From Cephalopachus bancanus (lineage: Eukaryota > Chordata > Mammalia > Primates > Tarsiidae): a stretch of 64,000 bases of DNA. Below, one piece after another: positions 11,641 to 22,505 of the stretch. The notes below the pieces were generated by a model. It had not been told where the DNA came from and did not search any database. It was given only the letters and a program-made list of their open reading frames with translations. Positions within the stretch are counted from its first letter, which is position 1. Each line of letters begins with the position of its first letter. The translations under genes were made by a program, and so were the position numbers. The DNA lies in NCBI GenBank assembly GCA_027257055.1, contig JAPVLO010000133.1, positions 5,332,001-5,396,000 on the forward strand, read 5' to 3'.

Positions 11641-11849
11641 CATTCAAATATATTTAGGGGCCCCACATTGGAGATCAACTGTCCCAACTTGGACTTTGCC
11701 GCCATCTCTTTTTATCTGTGGAGTTGTGGGCTACATGTGAGAATTGGCTACATAAGTAACTTGCATGCAGGTGAGATTTGGGTTTGTAATGAGCCTTCTC
11801 TCTCCCAGTAGTGGATCTAGGACCCAGTGAGTGATTTCGCCTCTTATTC

Positions 11850-12265
11850 CCTCTCTCTCCCTCCCTCCCCCAGCAGTCCAGGGCCTGCAGATCCCACCCT
11901 TGTACTCTTATGTCTAGTTACCAGGGCCCAGTTATGGGTGAGAACATGCAGTATTTAGTTATTTGTTTCTGTGATAGTTTACTTAGAGTGATGATCTCCA
12001 GCTGCATCCATGTAGCTGCAAAGGACATGATTTTGTTCTTCTTCATGGCTACATAGTATTCCATCTTATATATGTACCACAATTTCTTTATTGAATCCAG
12101 TTTTGATGGGCACCTGGATGGCTTCCATGATTTTGCTACTATAAACAGTACTGCAATGAACAAGCATGTACACTTGTCACCTTTGGATCTTACTTCAATT
12201 GCTTTAATACAATATCAAGATGAAGTTGTAGGTTTACTACCTTGTTATGTAAAAATATGCACCTT
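11850..12265 (-). mobile_element. L1 3' end, antisense
   Basis: Antisense of the end of L1 ORF2; the minus strand reads KKLWYIYKMEYYVAMKKNK. 3' UTR-like sequence lies at the left (ctccctccctcccccagcag). 5' truncated. Confidence 0.8.
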
Positions 12266-12338
12266 TAAAAACTAGAACTGCACTTATTGTGGCAAGACTC
12301 TGGACTTCTGAGAGGATAAAGGAAGTGAGATGACCTGA

Positions 12339-12540
12339 GTAAAGAATGTGTTCATGGTGCCATCTGAGGAAAGGACACATTCATGATGTCATCTAAGGGA
12401 GGGGCATGGTCATGGTGCGATCTGAAGGAAGGGCATATTCATGGTGTCATCTGAGAGAAGGACATATTCATGTGGCCATTTGAGGGAAGGACATCTTTAG
12501 GGTCCATTAGCGGGAAGGACGTGTTCATGGTGTCATCTCA
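12339..12540. repeat. Minisatellite, 7 copies of a 29-bp unit
   Basis: Units resemble GGAAGGACATATTCATGGTG followed by TCATCTGAG. All seven differ by several bases or small indels, so it is old. Confidence 0.9.
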
Positions 12541-13020
12541 GTCTTGCTGGAAGGCCTGCACTTAGTGAGGAGGATGACGGTGGAACTGTTTCTCTCCTTT
12601 CTTGCTCGCAGCATGTTTATTTTTGTGTGTGTAGAGTATATTTAAGTGTGTAGAGTTGCCTTCTCTTAAGTTAAATGCACACGTGCTGCACCTTCCCCGC
12701 ATACAACACAGGCTCACACTTTTGCTGATCACCAAGACATCACATTAGTGTTCTCCTGACAATATAACAATGTTAACAATCACACTGTGGTGACTGAAGT
12801 CTTAACATTGTTTACTGTTCCTAACGTAGTGAAAACTGTAAAGTAGGACCTTAGATCTGGAATTATGATGAAAAGTAATATTAGAACTTGTAGTTCCCTC
12901 AAGATTGTGGGATCCTAGTGATATCTGGGCAGATGTAGGGACTGTGCATGTCTATTCCCATAAAATCTCCAAAGCATGAGTGTGAAACTCTCTTACATTT
13001 GCTGACATTTACTTGATTAA
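12541..13020. other. No recognisable gene or repeat
   Basis: AT-rich unique sequence. Confidence 0.4.
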
Positions 13021-13029
13021 TTAAAATTG

Positions 13030-13299
13030 TTCAGCCTGTAATCCCAGCACTTTGGGAGGCCAAGGCAAGTGGATTGCCTGAGCCCACACGTTCAAGACCA
13101 GCCTGGGCAACTTGGCAAGACCTCGTCTGTACAATAAATTAAAAAATTAGTTGGGCATGGTAGCGCATGCCTGTAGTTCTGGTTACTTGGAAGGCTGAAG
13201 CAGAAGGATTGCCGGAGTCTAGCAGGTCAATGCTGGGGTGGTTGTGAGTGTGCCACTGCATTCCAGCCTGGGTGACAGAGTGACTCCAACTCAAAACAA
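13030..13299 (+). mobile_element. Dimeric Alu, slightly 5' truncated
   Basis: Starts ttcagcctgtaatcccagc and lacks the first bases. It has the linker acaataaattaaaaaattag and ends gactccaactcaaaacaa. A short direct repeat taaaattg at 13022-13029 and 13300-13307 is the likely target-site duplication. Confidence 0.9.
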
Positions 13300-13678
13300 T
13301 AAAATTGACCGTCAGTTTTAATACTGACATATGTCCCTGTATTCCCAAATCCTGAAGTTTTTATTTATAAGTTTGGAGGATTGGGAAAGGAGATGTGAGT
13401 ATGAGAAAGAAGGGAGAGAAATGGAACCAAGACTTATTGAGTGTCTCATATGTACTTGAGAAGCTTGGTTGAGACATGCCATACATTCTTTACTTATAAG
13501 GCTTGTATTAGTTATGTTCATTTTATAGACAAGGTGTTCCCAGAAATTCTTCCCAAGGAACATACAAGTAGAAAAGTGGTAAAAGTCAAAATCAAACACA
13601 AGTATCTGCCTACAAAGCCTCTGTAGTAAAAGAAGGAAGCTCTGCCTTGCTTCTTCACACAGATATTGAAAAAAATAA

Positions 13679-13975
13679 GCCAGCTGAGCACTGTGGCTCA
13701 AGCCTATTATCCCAGCACTTTGGGAGGCTGAAGTGAGAGAATTGCCTGAGTTCAGAAACTCGAAACCAGCCTGGACACCTGGTGAGACCTCGTGTCTACA
13801 ATAAATCAAAAAATTGGCTGGGCATGGTGGCACATACCTTTAGTTCCAGCTACTTGGAAGACTGAGGTGGAAGGATCACCTGAGCCCAGCTGGTCGTGGT
13901 TGCAGTGGCCGTGAGTGTGCCACTGCACTCCAGCCTGGGTGACAGAGTGAGACTCCAACTCACCCCCTCCCCCAA
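13679..13975 (+). mobile_element. Dimeric Alu
   Basis: Runs from gccagctgagcactgtggctc to gactccaactcaccccctccccc, with linker acaataaatcaaaaaattgg. It has an unusual C-rich tail instead of pure A. Confidence 0.92.
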
Positions 13976-14680
13976 AACTCAAGAGTGATTGCAACATGCT
14001 TTGCAGAGTAAAATATATTAGCATGGATATGGACGCCTCAACATGCTCCACAGAACCTGTGAAATGAGGAACTTGTAGAGTCATGCAACCAGTTTCATGT
14101 TGTGTAATTCCTTCTCCCATCGCTCTTTGAAATATGCAATCTCACTTCTTACATATTGTGCAACTATGTGGTTGATATCTTGTATATTTTATTCTAATGC
14201 TTCTCCTGCTTGGAGAAAGTTAAATTTAAGATGATGTAAATAAAAAGGTCATTCTGTATCAGCAAATAAAATTTCAAAAGAGCTTGTAACCTGACAAGCA
14301 CTACTTCGGTGGGATGATCAAGGTCAAAATCAAAAGTGATGAGTCATGTTGATAGTGCCCTTTATATAACATGATGAAAACAGCACTATACCTTTAGAGT
14401 CCTCCTCCCAAACACAGAAGCCCAGCCCAATTATGAGGAAAATATCAGAAAACTACCAATAGGGAGACATTCTACAAAATACAAGTACTCCTCATCAAGG
14501 TCATGAAAAACCAAGGAGGTCTGAGGAATGGTCAGTCAAGAGGAGTGTAAAAAGACATGGTGACTAAATGTAATGTGCATTTTGGATGGGAAACTGGAAC
14601 AGACGTTAGGTAAAAAGATGTTAGGTAAAATTAAGGCAATCTGAATAACGTATGGATTTTAATAAAAATAATTTTACTAT
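13976..14680. other. No recognisable gene or repeat
   Basis: AT-rich unique sequence. Confidence 0.4.
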
Positions 14681-14681
14681 T

Positions 14682-14970
14682 GCTCAAGCCTGTAATCCCA
14701 GCACTTTGGGAGACTGAGGTGAGAGGATTGCATGAGCCCAGAGGTTCGAGATCAGCCTGGGAAACCTGAAGAGACCTCGTCTCTACAACATTTCAAAAAA
14801 TTAGCAGGGTATGGTAGCATACGCCTGTAGTTCCAGCTACTTGGAAGGCTGAGGCAGAAGGATCGCCTGAGCCTAGCAGGCTGAGGCTGCAGTGGCTGCA
14901 AGCATGCCACTGCACTCCAGCCTGGCAACAGAGTGAGACTATGACTCAAAAAAAAAAAAAAAAAAAAAAA
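14682..14970 (+). mobile_element. Dimeric Alu, 5' truncated, A-tail of about 22
   Basis: Begins gctcaagcctgtaatcccag. The tail at 14949-14970 is an uninterrupted A run. Confidence 0.92.
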
Positions 14971-16095
14971 GGGTATTCTCTTTTCCCTGTTCTCATGTTT
15001 CTTTAAAAATCTGAAGGACAGAGTAAGGCAGCATTGTTTTAAATTCACATGAAATGTGTTTATCAGGAAAAAGTGAAATAAGTCACCCCTGTCCCATCTT
15101 GCCAACATAAACAGACAGTAAGACATTTAGGGCTATTTTTCTTTCTCATTGTTATTAGTTAATAATGATCTTTAAAAATACTTTACACATTTTAAAATAG
15201 ATAAAACTCTACCTCATGGGAGCTTATATAATTTAATGAAATGGAATAGATACATTGTATATTAAAAGAATCACTTTAAGGCTAACACTCTAATATCAGG
15301 GTTTTTTAAAAGAATCAATTTGAATCCATTTCAAATTTTGACCAAGAGATTTGACTTTCCCGTCAACAAAGAGGCCTATAATGATTTTACTTTTTGACTG
15401 GATTTTCGTCACACAAATGAGCACACACTTAAACTTTGCTTAAATACCAGGACACGCTGACACAAGTCAGGGGCAAAATTGCATAGATGGCCCACACCCT
15501 GGCTCCTGCTCAGCTCTTAACATCCAGGCTGCAGTGTGATCCCGGCCCCTTAATGTGAGGGAAACGTCTTTCCTTGGCAATTGGCTGTGCTGTTTTAAGG
15601 TGAGAGAAGTGACTACCTAGGGAGAAGACACAAGGGTCACCACACAGACTTGCTTTCCCAAGGCGTGGGGAAATTTGCTTTGCTTGGAACCAGTCCCAGA
15701 ACTCAGAAGAAAGCCAACAGCAGTTTGCTTTCCTAATGTCCTCAAGATGCATGTTGTCCTGATGAATCTGGCTTGCCTTTCCCAGGTGCGCATGCCTTGC
15801 CTCTGCTTACCACCCTGCATCTGTGGCGTGGATGTCCCATTGCTTGGTCTCTTCAGGGAATGTGAAGTAGAAAGAGGCCATCAGCAGGTCCATTCAGTCA
15901 CAGGTGTGTGTGTAAAGATAACCCCACAGGTGATCACGGGAGTACCAAGACGGCAAGAGGGCCTTCGGGTTCTGAAGGGAGACCTGCTGGGGTCTATGCC
16001 AGAAAGCAGGACAGGGTGGGGTCTGGCCATTGTTTCCGTGAGATGCAGTTCTCATGGCTTCTACTGTTGGTGGAGAACAAGCCTGAGTGAGGCTA
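14971..16095. other. Unique intergenic sequence, repeat-poor
   Basis: 15300-15480 has few repeats and a non-random look (ttgactggattttcgtcacac, ctttgcttaaataccaggac). I recognise no gene. Confidence 0.35.
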
Positions 16096-16252
16096 CCATT
16101 TGATTCATTACCAACCAGTTTCACTGAATATAATTGTGACTCTGATACACATCTACAAGTCTCTTGGCTTGGTTTACAATTTTGTTGTCACTTTACTCAG
16201 CATCATTGTTTGTAACCAACCTAGTCCAGAGTTTTCTCCCTCACTCAGGTTT
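16096..16252 (+). repeat. Copy 1 of an unidentified direct duplication
   Basis: accatttgattcattacc, cacatctacaag, ctagtccagagttttctccc and ctcactcagg align in order with 17036-17200. Further weak similarity continues to about 16735 (accagaaa, then tctagacat). Confidence 0.75.
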
Positions 16253-17035
16253 GTTCTCTAATTCAAGAGAACCTCACACGGAAGCACCAGGAGATAGTCC
16301 TTCTGTGGAAACTGCTGGGTCCAGTCTCTGGCCAAAGGTCATCTCCAAGGACATTTTATCTTTCCTTTTATAGGCTCAACTCATGGTTGATGAAGACTGA
16401 TGACTCATGGTAGCTACTAATGAGAATTGTATGGAACATCATTTCACCAGGCTCTGTGGCTTGACTTCTAGTACATGTGACTTGAAATTCGGAATCCCGT
16501 GGTCTACGTTCCTTTTCTCTTCACTACTGCTCTTACAGCATCTCTCTCTAGGGGTTTCTTTCTCTCTGCATTTCTAAGACTGGCTAATATTTTGCTAACT
16601 GTGTTGACACACACACCATTTCTGCTTTAGAAGTTTAGACTAAGTACTGTCAGAATGCTGACACCAGAAAAGAATATAATAAGCATGGTGAAAGTTGTAA
16701 AAGCCTAAATAAGTTATATAAAATCTTCTAGACATAGTTCCTAGCCTGAAGTCATGGGATGAAGCCTATCAGCTTTCAGACTTTTTTCAGAGTGGAGTCC
16801 AGAATAAATAATAAGAAAAAAATATTGATTGGGTTCCTGTTTGTGGATAATATCTATTTTTCAGGAACTTTTGGGTGCATATTATCAAGGTTGTGGGCAT
16901 ACTTCACAACATGGAAGTCATTCCCCATGAACATATTGTTGGGATAGTCATATGCCTCTCCAGAATTATCTGATTATTAAATAATTATTGGGTCAATATA
17001 TTGAAAAAGGAAAATTTGACTTCAAATTTTATTAC

Positions 17036-17200
17036 TATCATTTGATTCACTACTACCCAGAATTTCATTGACTATAAATGTGAGTCTGACATACATCTAC
17101 AAGGCTCTTGACTTGGTTTCCATTTTTGATTTTGCTTTTCTCAGAAATGTTGTTTGGAATCAATCCTAGTCCAGAATTTTCTCCCTCACTCAGGCTTTAG
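17036..17200 (+). repeat. Copy 2 of an unidentified direct duplication
   Basis: atcatttgattcactac, catacatctacaag, cctagtccagaattttctccc and tcactcagg match copy 1 in the same order and spacing. Family unknown. Confidence 0.75.
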
Positions 17201-17340
17201 ATCCAGATGCTCATCCAACAGGGTATAGTCCTATGTTCCATCACATCACCAGAAACGTTTATTAATTCATAATGCAAAGTATTTATACTAAGAAAGTTAA
17301 TTTGTATTCTCTAGACATCTACTTAGAAATGAGTCAAGGA

Positions 17341-17626
17341 GCCAAGCTCAGTGGCTCAGCCTATAATTCCACACCTTTGGGAGGCTGAGGTGAGTGGATT
17401 ACCTGAGCCCGCGGGTTCGAGACCCACCTGGGCAGCGAGACCTCATCTCTACAATAAATCAAAAAATCAGCCGGGCGTGGTAGCGCATGCCTGTAATTCC
17501 GGCTACTTGGAAGGCTGAGGCAGACGGATCGCCGGAGTCCAGCAGGTCAAGGCTGCGGTGGCCGGGAGCGGCCACTGTATTCCAGTCTGGGTGACAGAGT
17601 GAGACTCCAACTCAGAAAAAAAAAAA
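17341..17626 (+). mobile_element. Dimeric Alu, young lineage-specific type, with TSD
   Basis: The left arm has gagcccgcgggttcgagac and the shortened joint ctgggcagcgagacctc. The right arm has GTGGCCGGGAGCGGCCAC. Flanked by agaaatgagtcaagga (17325-17340) and agaaatgagccaagga (17627-17642), a 16-bp target-site duplication with one difference. Confidence 0.96.
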
Positions 17627-17642
17627 AGAAATGAGCCAAGGA

Positions 17643-18255
17643 AAAACAGTGGGCTTAATGACTACAGAACCAGGAAATAAAGGAAAGAGCATATTCAGGC
17701 TGATAGCTTGGTGAAATTTCCTCTCTACAATGGCACCACGGTTATATCTACTCAGGAGCCTAAATATTCCTGTGACAAGTCTGGGTGCCATTAGTTTGGG
17801 AAATACCACAAAGTTCTTACTTTATGATTCTTACTATGCTGGATCCTACATGTACCCATACCTCTAGAATTCCACATTTTCACCTTCCATTGCAACTCGC
17901 TCACAACATTTGGACAATGTCTGCATTGTGTTTTACATTTCACTTACCAGACTTCCTACAAAAATGAAGTATGTATCCACATATATAATTTACTAATTAC
18001 TGTCCCAATTAGATAGGACTTGCTTCTTTTTTTCCTTTTTTGCTTTTTTTTTCTTCCCATTCATCTTGCTGTTATTCTGTCCTCTATATCCAATTACAAC
18101 AATTGTATCCGGGAATAACTCATCACCTTTCAAATTAGTATTTATAACATCAGTTGAATGGTGATCCATAGGCACAAACAACAGAAAAATGGTATTATAA
18201 CATTACAAAGGAATGACATATAGGATAAAGATGTCTCTGGTTTTCATCCTATATT
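17643..18255. other. No recognisable gene or repeat
   Basis: AT-rich unique sequence with a pyrimidine-rich stretch at 18020-18060. Confidence 0.4.
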
Positions 18256-18436
18256 CAAGGTCCAACAATTAGGTTCATGAATGATCCCAGAAAAAGTGCT
18301 ACATGCCTCATTGCTGAATTTCACTACATTCACTTTTGAAGTATTCCCTTTGGGAAGCTATGCACTGACACCAGCGCCTAGTCCACTTGTCAAAGCAGTT
18401 TTGGAATGGCCATCAGAGTCGTTGCTGTTATTTGCT
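18256..18436 (-). mobile_element. Mariner 3'-end fragment, antisense (left arm of a fold-back)
   Basis: The reverse complement matches the 3' end of the element at 18437-18810, including the terminal repeat (ggtccaacaattaggttcatga at 18258) and the tagcttcccaaaggga segment. It stops abruptly at the start of the next copy. Confidence 0.75.
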
Positions 18437-18810
18437 GAGGTCTGACAATTAAGTTTGTGTGCTTGCCATTGTACACTTACGTTGGCAGCACTGTACAAAT
18501 AACTGTATTGGAATACCCTCCCTACTTACCTGATCTGGCCCCCAATGACTTTTTTCTTTACCTGAAGATAAAAGAAAATTGAAAGGAAGACATTTGATAA
18601 CATTCAGGACATCAAGGGTAATGTGATAACAACTTTGATGGCCATTCCAGAAAAATAGTTCCAAAATTGCTTTGACAGGTGACTAGGTGCTGGCATTGGT
18701 GCATAGCTTCTGAAGGATAGTATTTTGAAGGCACCATAATGATATTCAGCAATAAGTTAAGTAGCACTTTTTCTAGGATGAGTTTGTGAACTTAATTGTC
18801 AGTGCTTTGT
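18437..18810 (+). mobile_element. Internally deleted mariner (about 0.37 kb)
   Basis: The left terminal repeat is gaggtctgacaattaagttt and the right is gagtttgtgaacttaattgtcag. Between them is the transposase C-terminal region with a readable YLPDLAPNDFF-like motif, as in the DD(34)D mariner catalytic region. About 0.9 kb of a full 1.3-kb element is missing. Same family as the copy at 40098. Confidence 0.85.
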
Positions 18811-19360
18811 ATGTGAGTGGGAGAATTAATAGAGGAGAACATAATGGCAAGGATCCTGGTACTCTATATTACAGAACAGTAAATGATGGATGCAATTGAA
18901 CAAGCCTGCCTTAAGGTCAGTCATCATTGACCTAGGGTTTTAATTCAAAGTACGCTAATTTGGTTCTAATTACGGTGTTTCCAAAGTTTTGACAGCATAG
19001 CAGGCAAGCACCCATAGAGGAGAAAACAGTATTGTTATAAATATTAACAAAAATATTATAATTAGCACAGCTTATAAAACATTCTTAAATTTCAAAAGTA
19101 TCCTGTGAGCAACAAATGGTGCTGGGACAAGTGAATATCCACATGCAAAAGAACGGAGTTGGTGCCTCATCTCACACCAAATACAAAAATTAACCCAAAA
19201 TAAATTGTAGAATTAGATGTAAGAACACATAGGAGTAAGTCTTCATGACCTTGGATTTGGCAATAGTTTCTAGATATAACCTGAGAGTACAAGTGATAAA
19301 AAGAAAAATTAGGTAAATTGGATTTTTGATTCAGTGGACACTATTAAGAAAGCAAAAAGA

Positions 19361-19640
19361 GGCCTGGTGCAGTGACTCACACCTTTGGGAAGCCATGGTG
19401 GAAGTATTGCCTGAGCCCATGGGTTTAAGACCAGCCTTTGGTGAGACCTCATATCTACAATAAACCAAAAAAAGTAGCTGGGCATGGTGATGCATCCTGT
19501 AGTTCCAGCTACTTGAAAGGCTGAGTCAGAAGGATCACCTAAACCCAGCAGATGGAGGCTGCAGTGGCAGTGTGTGTGCCACTGCACTCCAGCCTGGGCA
19601 ACAGAGTGAGACTACAACTCAAAAAAAGAAAAGAAAAGAA
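19361..19640 (+). mobile_element. Alu inserted in L1, exact 15-bp TSD
   Basis: aagaaagcaaaaaga occurs at 19346-19360 and at 19641-19655. The body runs ggcctggtgcagtgactcac to gactacaactc plus an A-rich tail. It has internal deletions in the left arm. Confidence 0.95.
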
Positions 19641-19780
19641 AAGAAAGCAAAAAGACAACTCACAAAATGGGAGAAATTATTTGGAAATCATGTATCTGAT
19701 AGAGGACTCATACGCAGAATATAAAAAGAACTGTGATAACTTAACTATAAAAAGATAAATAACTCAATTTAAAAATGAAG

Positions 19781-20110
19781 GCTGGCCTAGGTGGCTCAGC
19801 CTGTAATCCTGTACTTTGGGAGGCCAAGGTGAGTGAATTGCCTGAGCCTGCGGATTCAAGACCCTCCTGGGCAACTTGACAAGACCTCATCTCTACAATA
19901 AATCAAAAAATTAGCCGGGCGTGGTAGCGCTCGCCTGTAATTCCAGCCACTTGGAAGGCTGAGGCCGAAGGATCGCCGTAGCCCAGCAGGTCGAGGCTGC
20001 GGTGGCCGGGAGCGGCCACTGCACTCCAGCCTGGGTGACAGAATGAGACTCCAACTCAAAAAAATAAAATAAAATAAAATAAATAAATAAATAAATAAAT
20101 AAATAAAAAT
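19781..20110 (+). mobile_element. Alu inserted in L1, tail expanded to (AAAT)n
   Basis: Flanked by aaaaatgaag (19771-19780) and aaaaatgagc (20111-20120). It has the GTGGCCGGGAGCGGCCAC hairpin and a tail of AAAAT/AAAT repeats. Confidence 0.95.
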
Positions 20111-20979
20111 AAAAATGAGCAAAAGATTTGAATCGACATAAACGAAGATATGCAAATGTTCAGTAAACACATAAAAAGATACACATTAGTCACTAGGGAA
20201 GTGCAAATCAAAACCACAATGAAATCTCACTTTACGCCCAGTAAGATGACTAAGATAAAAAGACAAACAATGACAAGTGATGGCAAGGATTTGGAAAACT
20301 GGAACCCTAATACATTGCTGATGGGAATGTAAAATGGAGCAACACTTGGAAAGCAGTTTGGTAGGTCCTCAAAAAGTTGAACATAGAGTTACCATAAAAG
20401 CCAGAAATTCCACTCCGACCCCCTGATACTTATATCCTAAGAGAAATAAAAACACACGACCATACAAATCCTTAATAGCCAAAAAATGGACACTCCCGAA
20501 AATCTGCCTCAAATGATGAATGGATAAACAAAATGTGGCATGCCCATACAATTGCATATTATTCAGCCATTAAATAAAATAAACCATTGATATATGCTAC
20601 AATATGCTTGAACCTTGAGAACATTATGCTAAGAAAGAATCCAGACACAAAAGGCCACATATCACATGATTCCATTTACACAAAATGTCCAGAATAGGCA
20701 ATCCATAGAGAAAGAAAGTAATTAAGTTGTAGTTGTTGACTGTGCTTCAGGGAGGGAGTTGCTTTTTGGAGTGATAGAAATAATCTGGAATTAGTGACGA
20801 TAACTGTGATACTGTGAATATACTAAAAACCATTGCGGTGTACAATTTGAAATGGTACATTTTATGGCATGTGAGGTAGGTATTAGAACTATCCACACCT
20901 TAAGGTCAGGAATCTGTGGTTGAGAAAGCCTAAGGACTTTACTAAGATTGGAGGGAGAGGGTGTAGTGCACCGATTAGC

Positions 20980-21165
20980 CAGTGGCTCTCAAATATGGTC
21001 GTCAGGTTGGCAGCATCAACACCACCTGGAAACTTGTTAGAGAGGCACATTCTCAGTTTGCACCCTATCCACTGAGTCAGAACTGGGGCTGGGCTCCAGG
21101 ATCTGTGTTTTCACAAGCCCTGCAGCTGGTTCTGGTACACACACAGGCATGAGAGCCGCGGATTT
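20980..21165 (+). mobile_element. MER5A-type hAT-Charlie MITE
   Basis: cagtggctctcaaatatggtc at the left end and ggcatgagagccgcg at the right end are the degraded inverted ends. Internal landmarks: caacaccacctggaaacttg, gagtcagaactggggctggg, tttcacaagccctgcagctgg. Confidence 0.7.
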
Positions 21166-21184
21166 AGTTAGAGCTTTAAAAGCC

Positions 21185-21400
21185 TTAATTACTCTTCCAC
21201 TCACCAGATTTGCAGCCTTTGGCAAGTTTCTTGACCTTTCTGTGCCTCAAATTAATCATCTGGAAAAATGATTCCTCATTGGAATTTTGTGAGAATGAGA
21301 TGTCTTAGCACAGGTAACGTGTTTAGAAGAGGGCTTGCCACTTCATGAGTGCTCAGTGCATGCTGGGCAGTGCTGTGCAATAGTACCAAGCTGATCTGAG
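21185..21400 (-). mobile_element. MIR, antisense
   Basis: ggcaagtttcttgacctttc, tgtgcctcaaattaatcatctgg and gtgagaatgagatgtcttagc are the antisense MIR core and 3' portion. Confidence 0.65.
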
Positions 21401-21623
21401 AGTCAAATGCAGACCCTCTAACGCAGCCAAATGTCAACCACTTGTGGAAGTTGTTTTTTTCCTAGTAGACACATTTTTTAAAAGTTGAAAAAAGGAGAGA
21501 TTAATTTTAAAAACATACTTTTAATAGCATACTTAAATTATGTTTATAATAATAAACATATTGATAGTACTTACAAACAATTTAAATAACACTTAACGCC
21601 ATGCATCTAAAATATCATTTCAA

Positions 21624-21899
21624 GCCGGGCTCGGTGGCTCAGTCGGTAATTCCGCACCTTTGGGAGGCTGAGGTGAGTGGATTGCCTGAGCCCGCGGGTT
21701 CGAGACCCGCCTGGGCAGCGAGACCTCATCTCTACAAAAAATCAGCCGGCGTGGTAGCGCATGCCTGTAATTCCGGCTACTTGAAAGGCTGAGGCGGAAG
21801 GATCGCCGGAGCCCAGCAGGTTGAGGCTGCGGTGGCCGGGAGCGGCCACTGCACTCCAGTCTGGGCGACAGAGTGAGACTCCAACTCAAAAAAATATAT
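21624..21899 (+). mobile_element. Youngest-looking Alu in the window, with TSD
   Basis: Starts gccgggctcggtggctcag and has the complete tRNA-T-arm-like segment gcgggttcgagacccgc. Flanked by exact atatcatttcaa at 21612-21623 and 21900-21911. CpGs are largely intact, which suggests a recent insertion. Confidence 0.96.
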
Positions 21900-21984
21900 A
21901 TATCATTTCAACATGCAATCAATGTAAATATCTAAAAAAAATTTATATTCTCTTTTCCATACTAAGTCATCAAAATCCGGTGTA

Positions 21985-22505
21985 TTTTCAACCTCATCTC
22001 CTGAAATTCTGTCCCACACTCTCTGTCCTCCAGGCATACTGGGTTCCTTCCTGTTCCTCACACATACCAACTTTGCCCCAATATTCCTGCTGTTCCCTAA
22101 TAGCCACCTTTCAATAGCCCAGTGACCACATGTGACTAGCGGTTACCCTATTAAACAACACAGCTCCAACTCCAAGGTCGTGCTCCTTCCCCTTTCTCAT
22201 GTTTTGGAAGATTAAGGGATGTAGTTGCTGCCTGAGGATTTTCAGAAATGACAGATGGGGAAAGATCATGAAGTATCATTTCCTGACCTGGTCCCACCCT
22301 GACAGGTGATGCTGGATTGCCACTGAGCCTCCCATGGGACTACCTATTGTCCCTTGAGAACTGTAAGCTCCCTGAGGAGATCCCTGAAGGAATGCAGTAG
22401 ATTCCAGGCTCTTACATGCTATTCCCTGTCTTGTCCACAGGGCCCTAAAATGTGCTGGGCACACAGCAGGCACTCAGTGCAGTTTTTCAATTCATGAATA
22501 AACAT
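21985..22505 (+). mobile_element. L2 fragments (two pieces)
   Basis: 21985-22110 resembles late L2 ORF2 (tactgggttccttcctgttcc). 22350-22505 is the L2 3' end (actgtaagctccctgaggag, tgctgggcacacagcaggca, then a degraded tail). Confidence 0.55.

Larger units (their letters stand above)
19085..20885 (+). mobile_element. L1 ORF2/3' portion split by two Alu insertions
   Basis: Starts aatggtgctgggacaagtg (late ORF2) and runs to ggtacattttatggcatgtgag at the 3' side. The L1 sequence is continuous once the Alus at 19361 and 19781 are removed. Frames are broken. Confidence 0.85.

Noticed and set aside
12339..12540. CRISPR-like array
   Set aside because: Units are contiguous with no unique spacers, and the genome is mammalian.
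13318..13833. 171-codon minus-strand open frame
   Set aside because: Its first part is antisense Alu, a frequent source of chance open frames; the rest is unique noncoding sequence.
21710..21726. tRNA T-arm-like hairpin read as a tRNA gene
   Set aside because: No acceptor stem, D-arm or anticodon arm fits around it; it lies within an Alu left arm.
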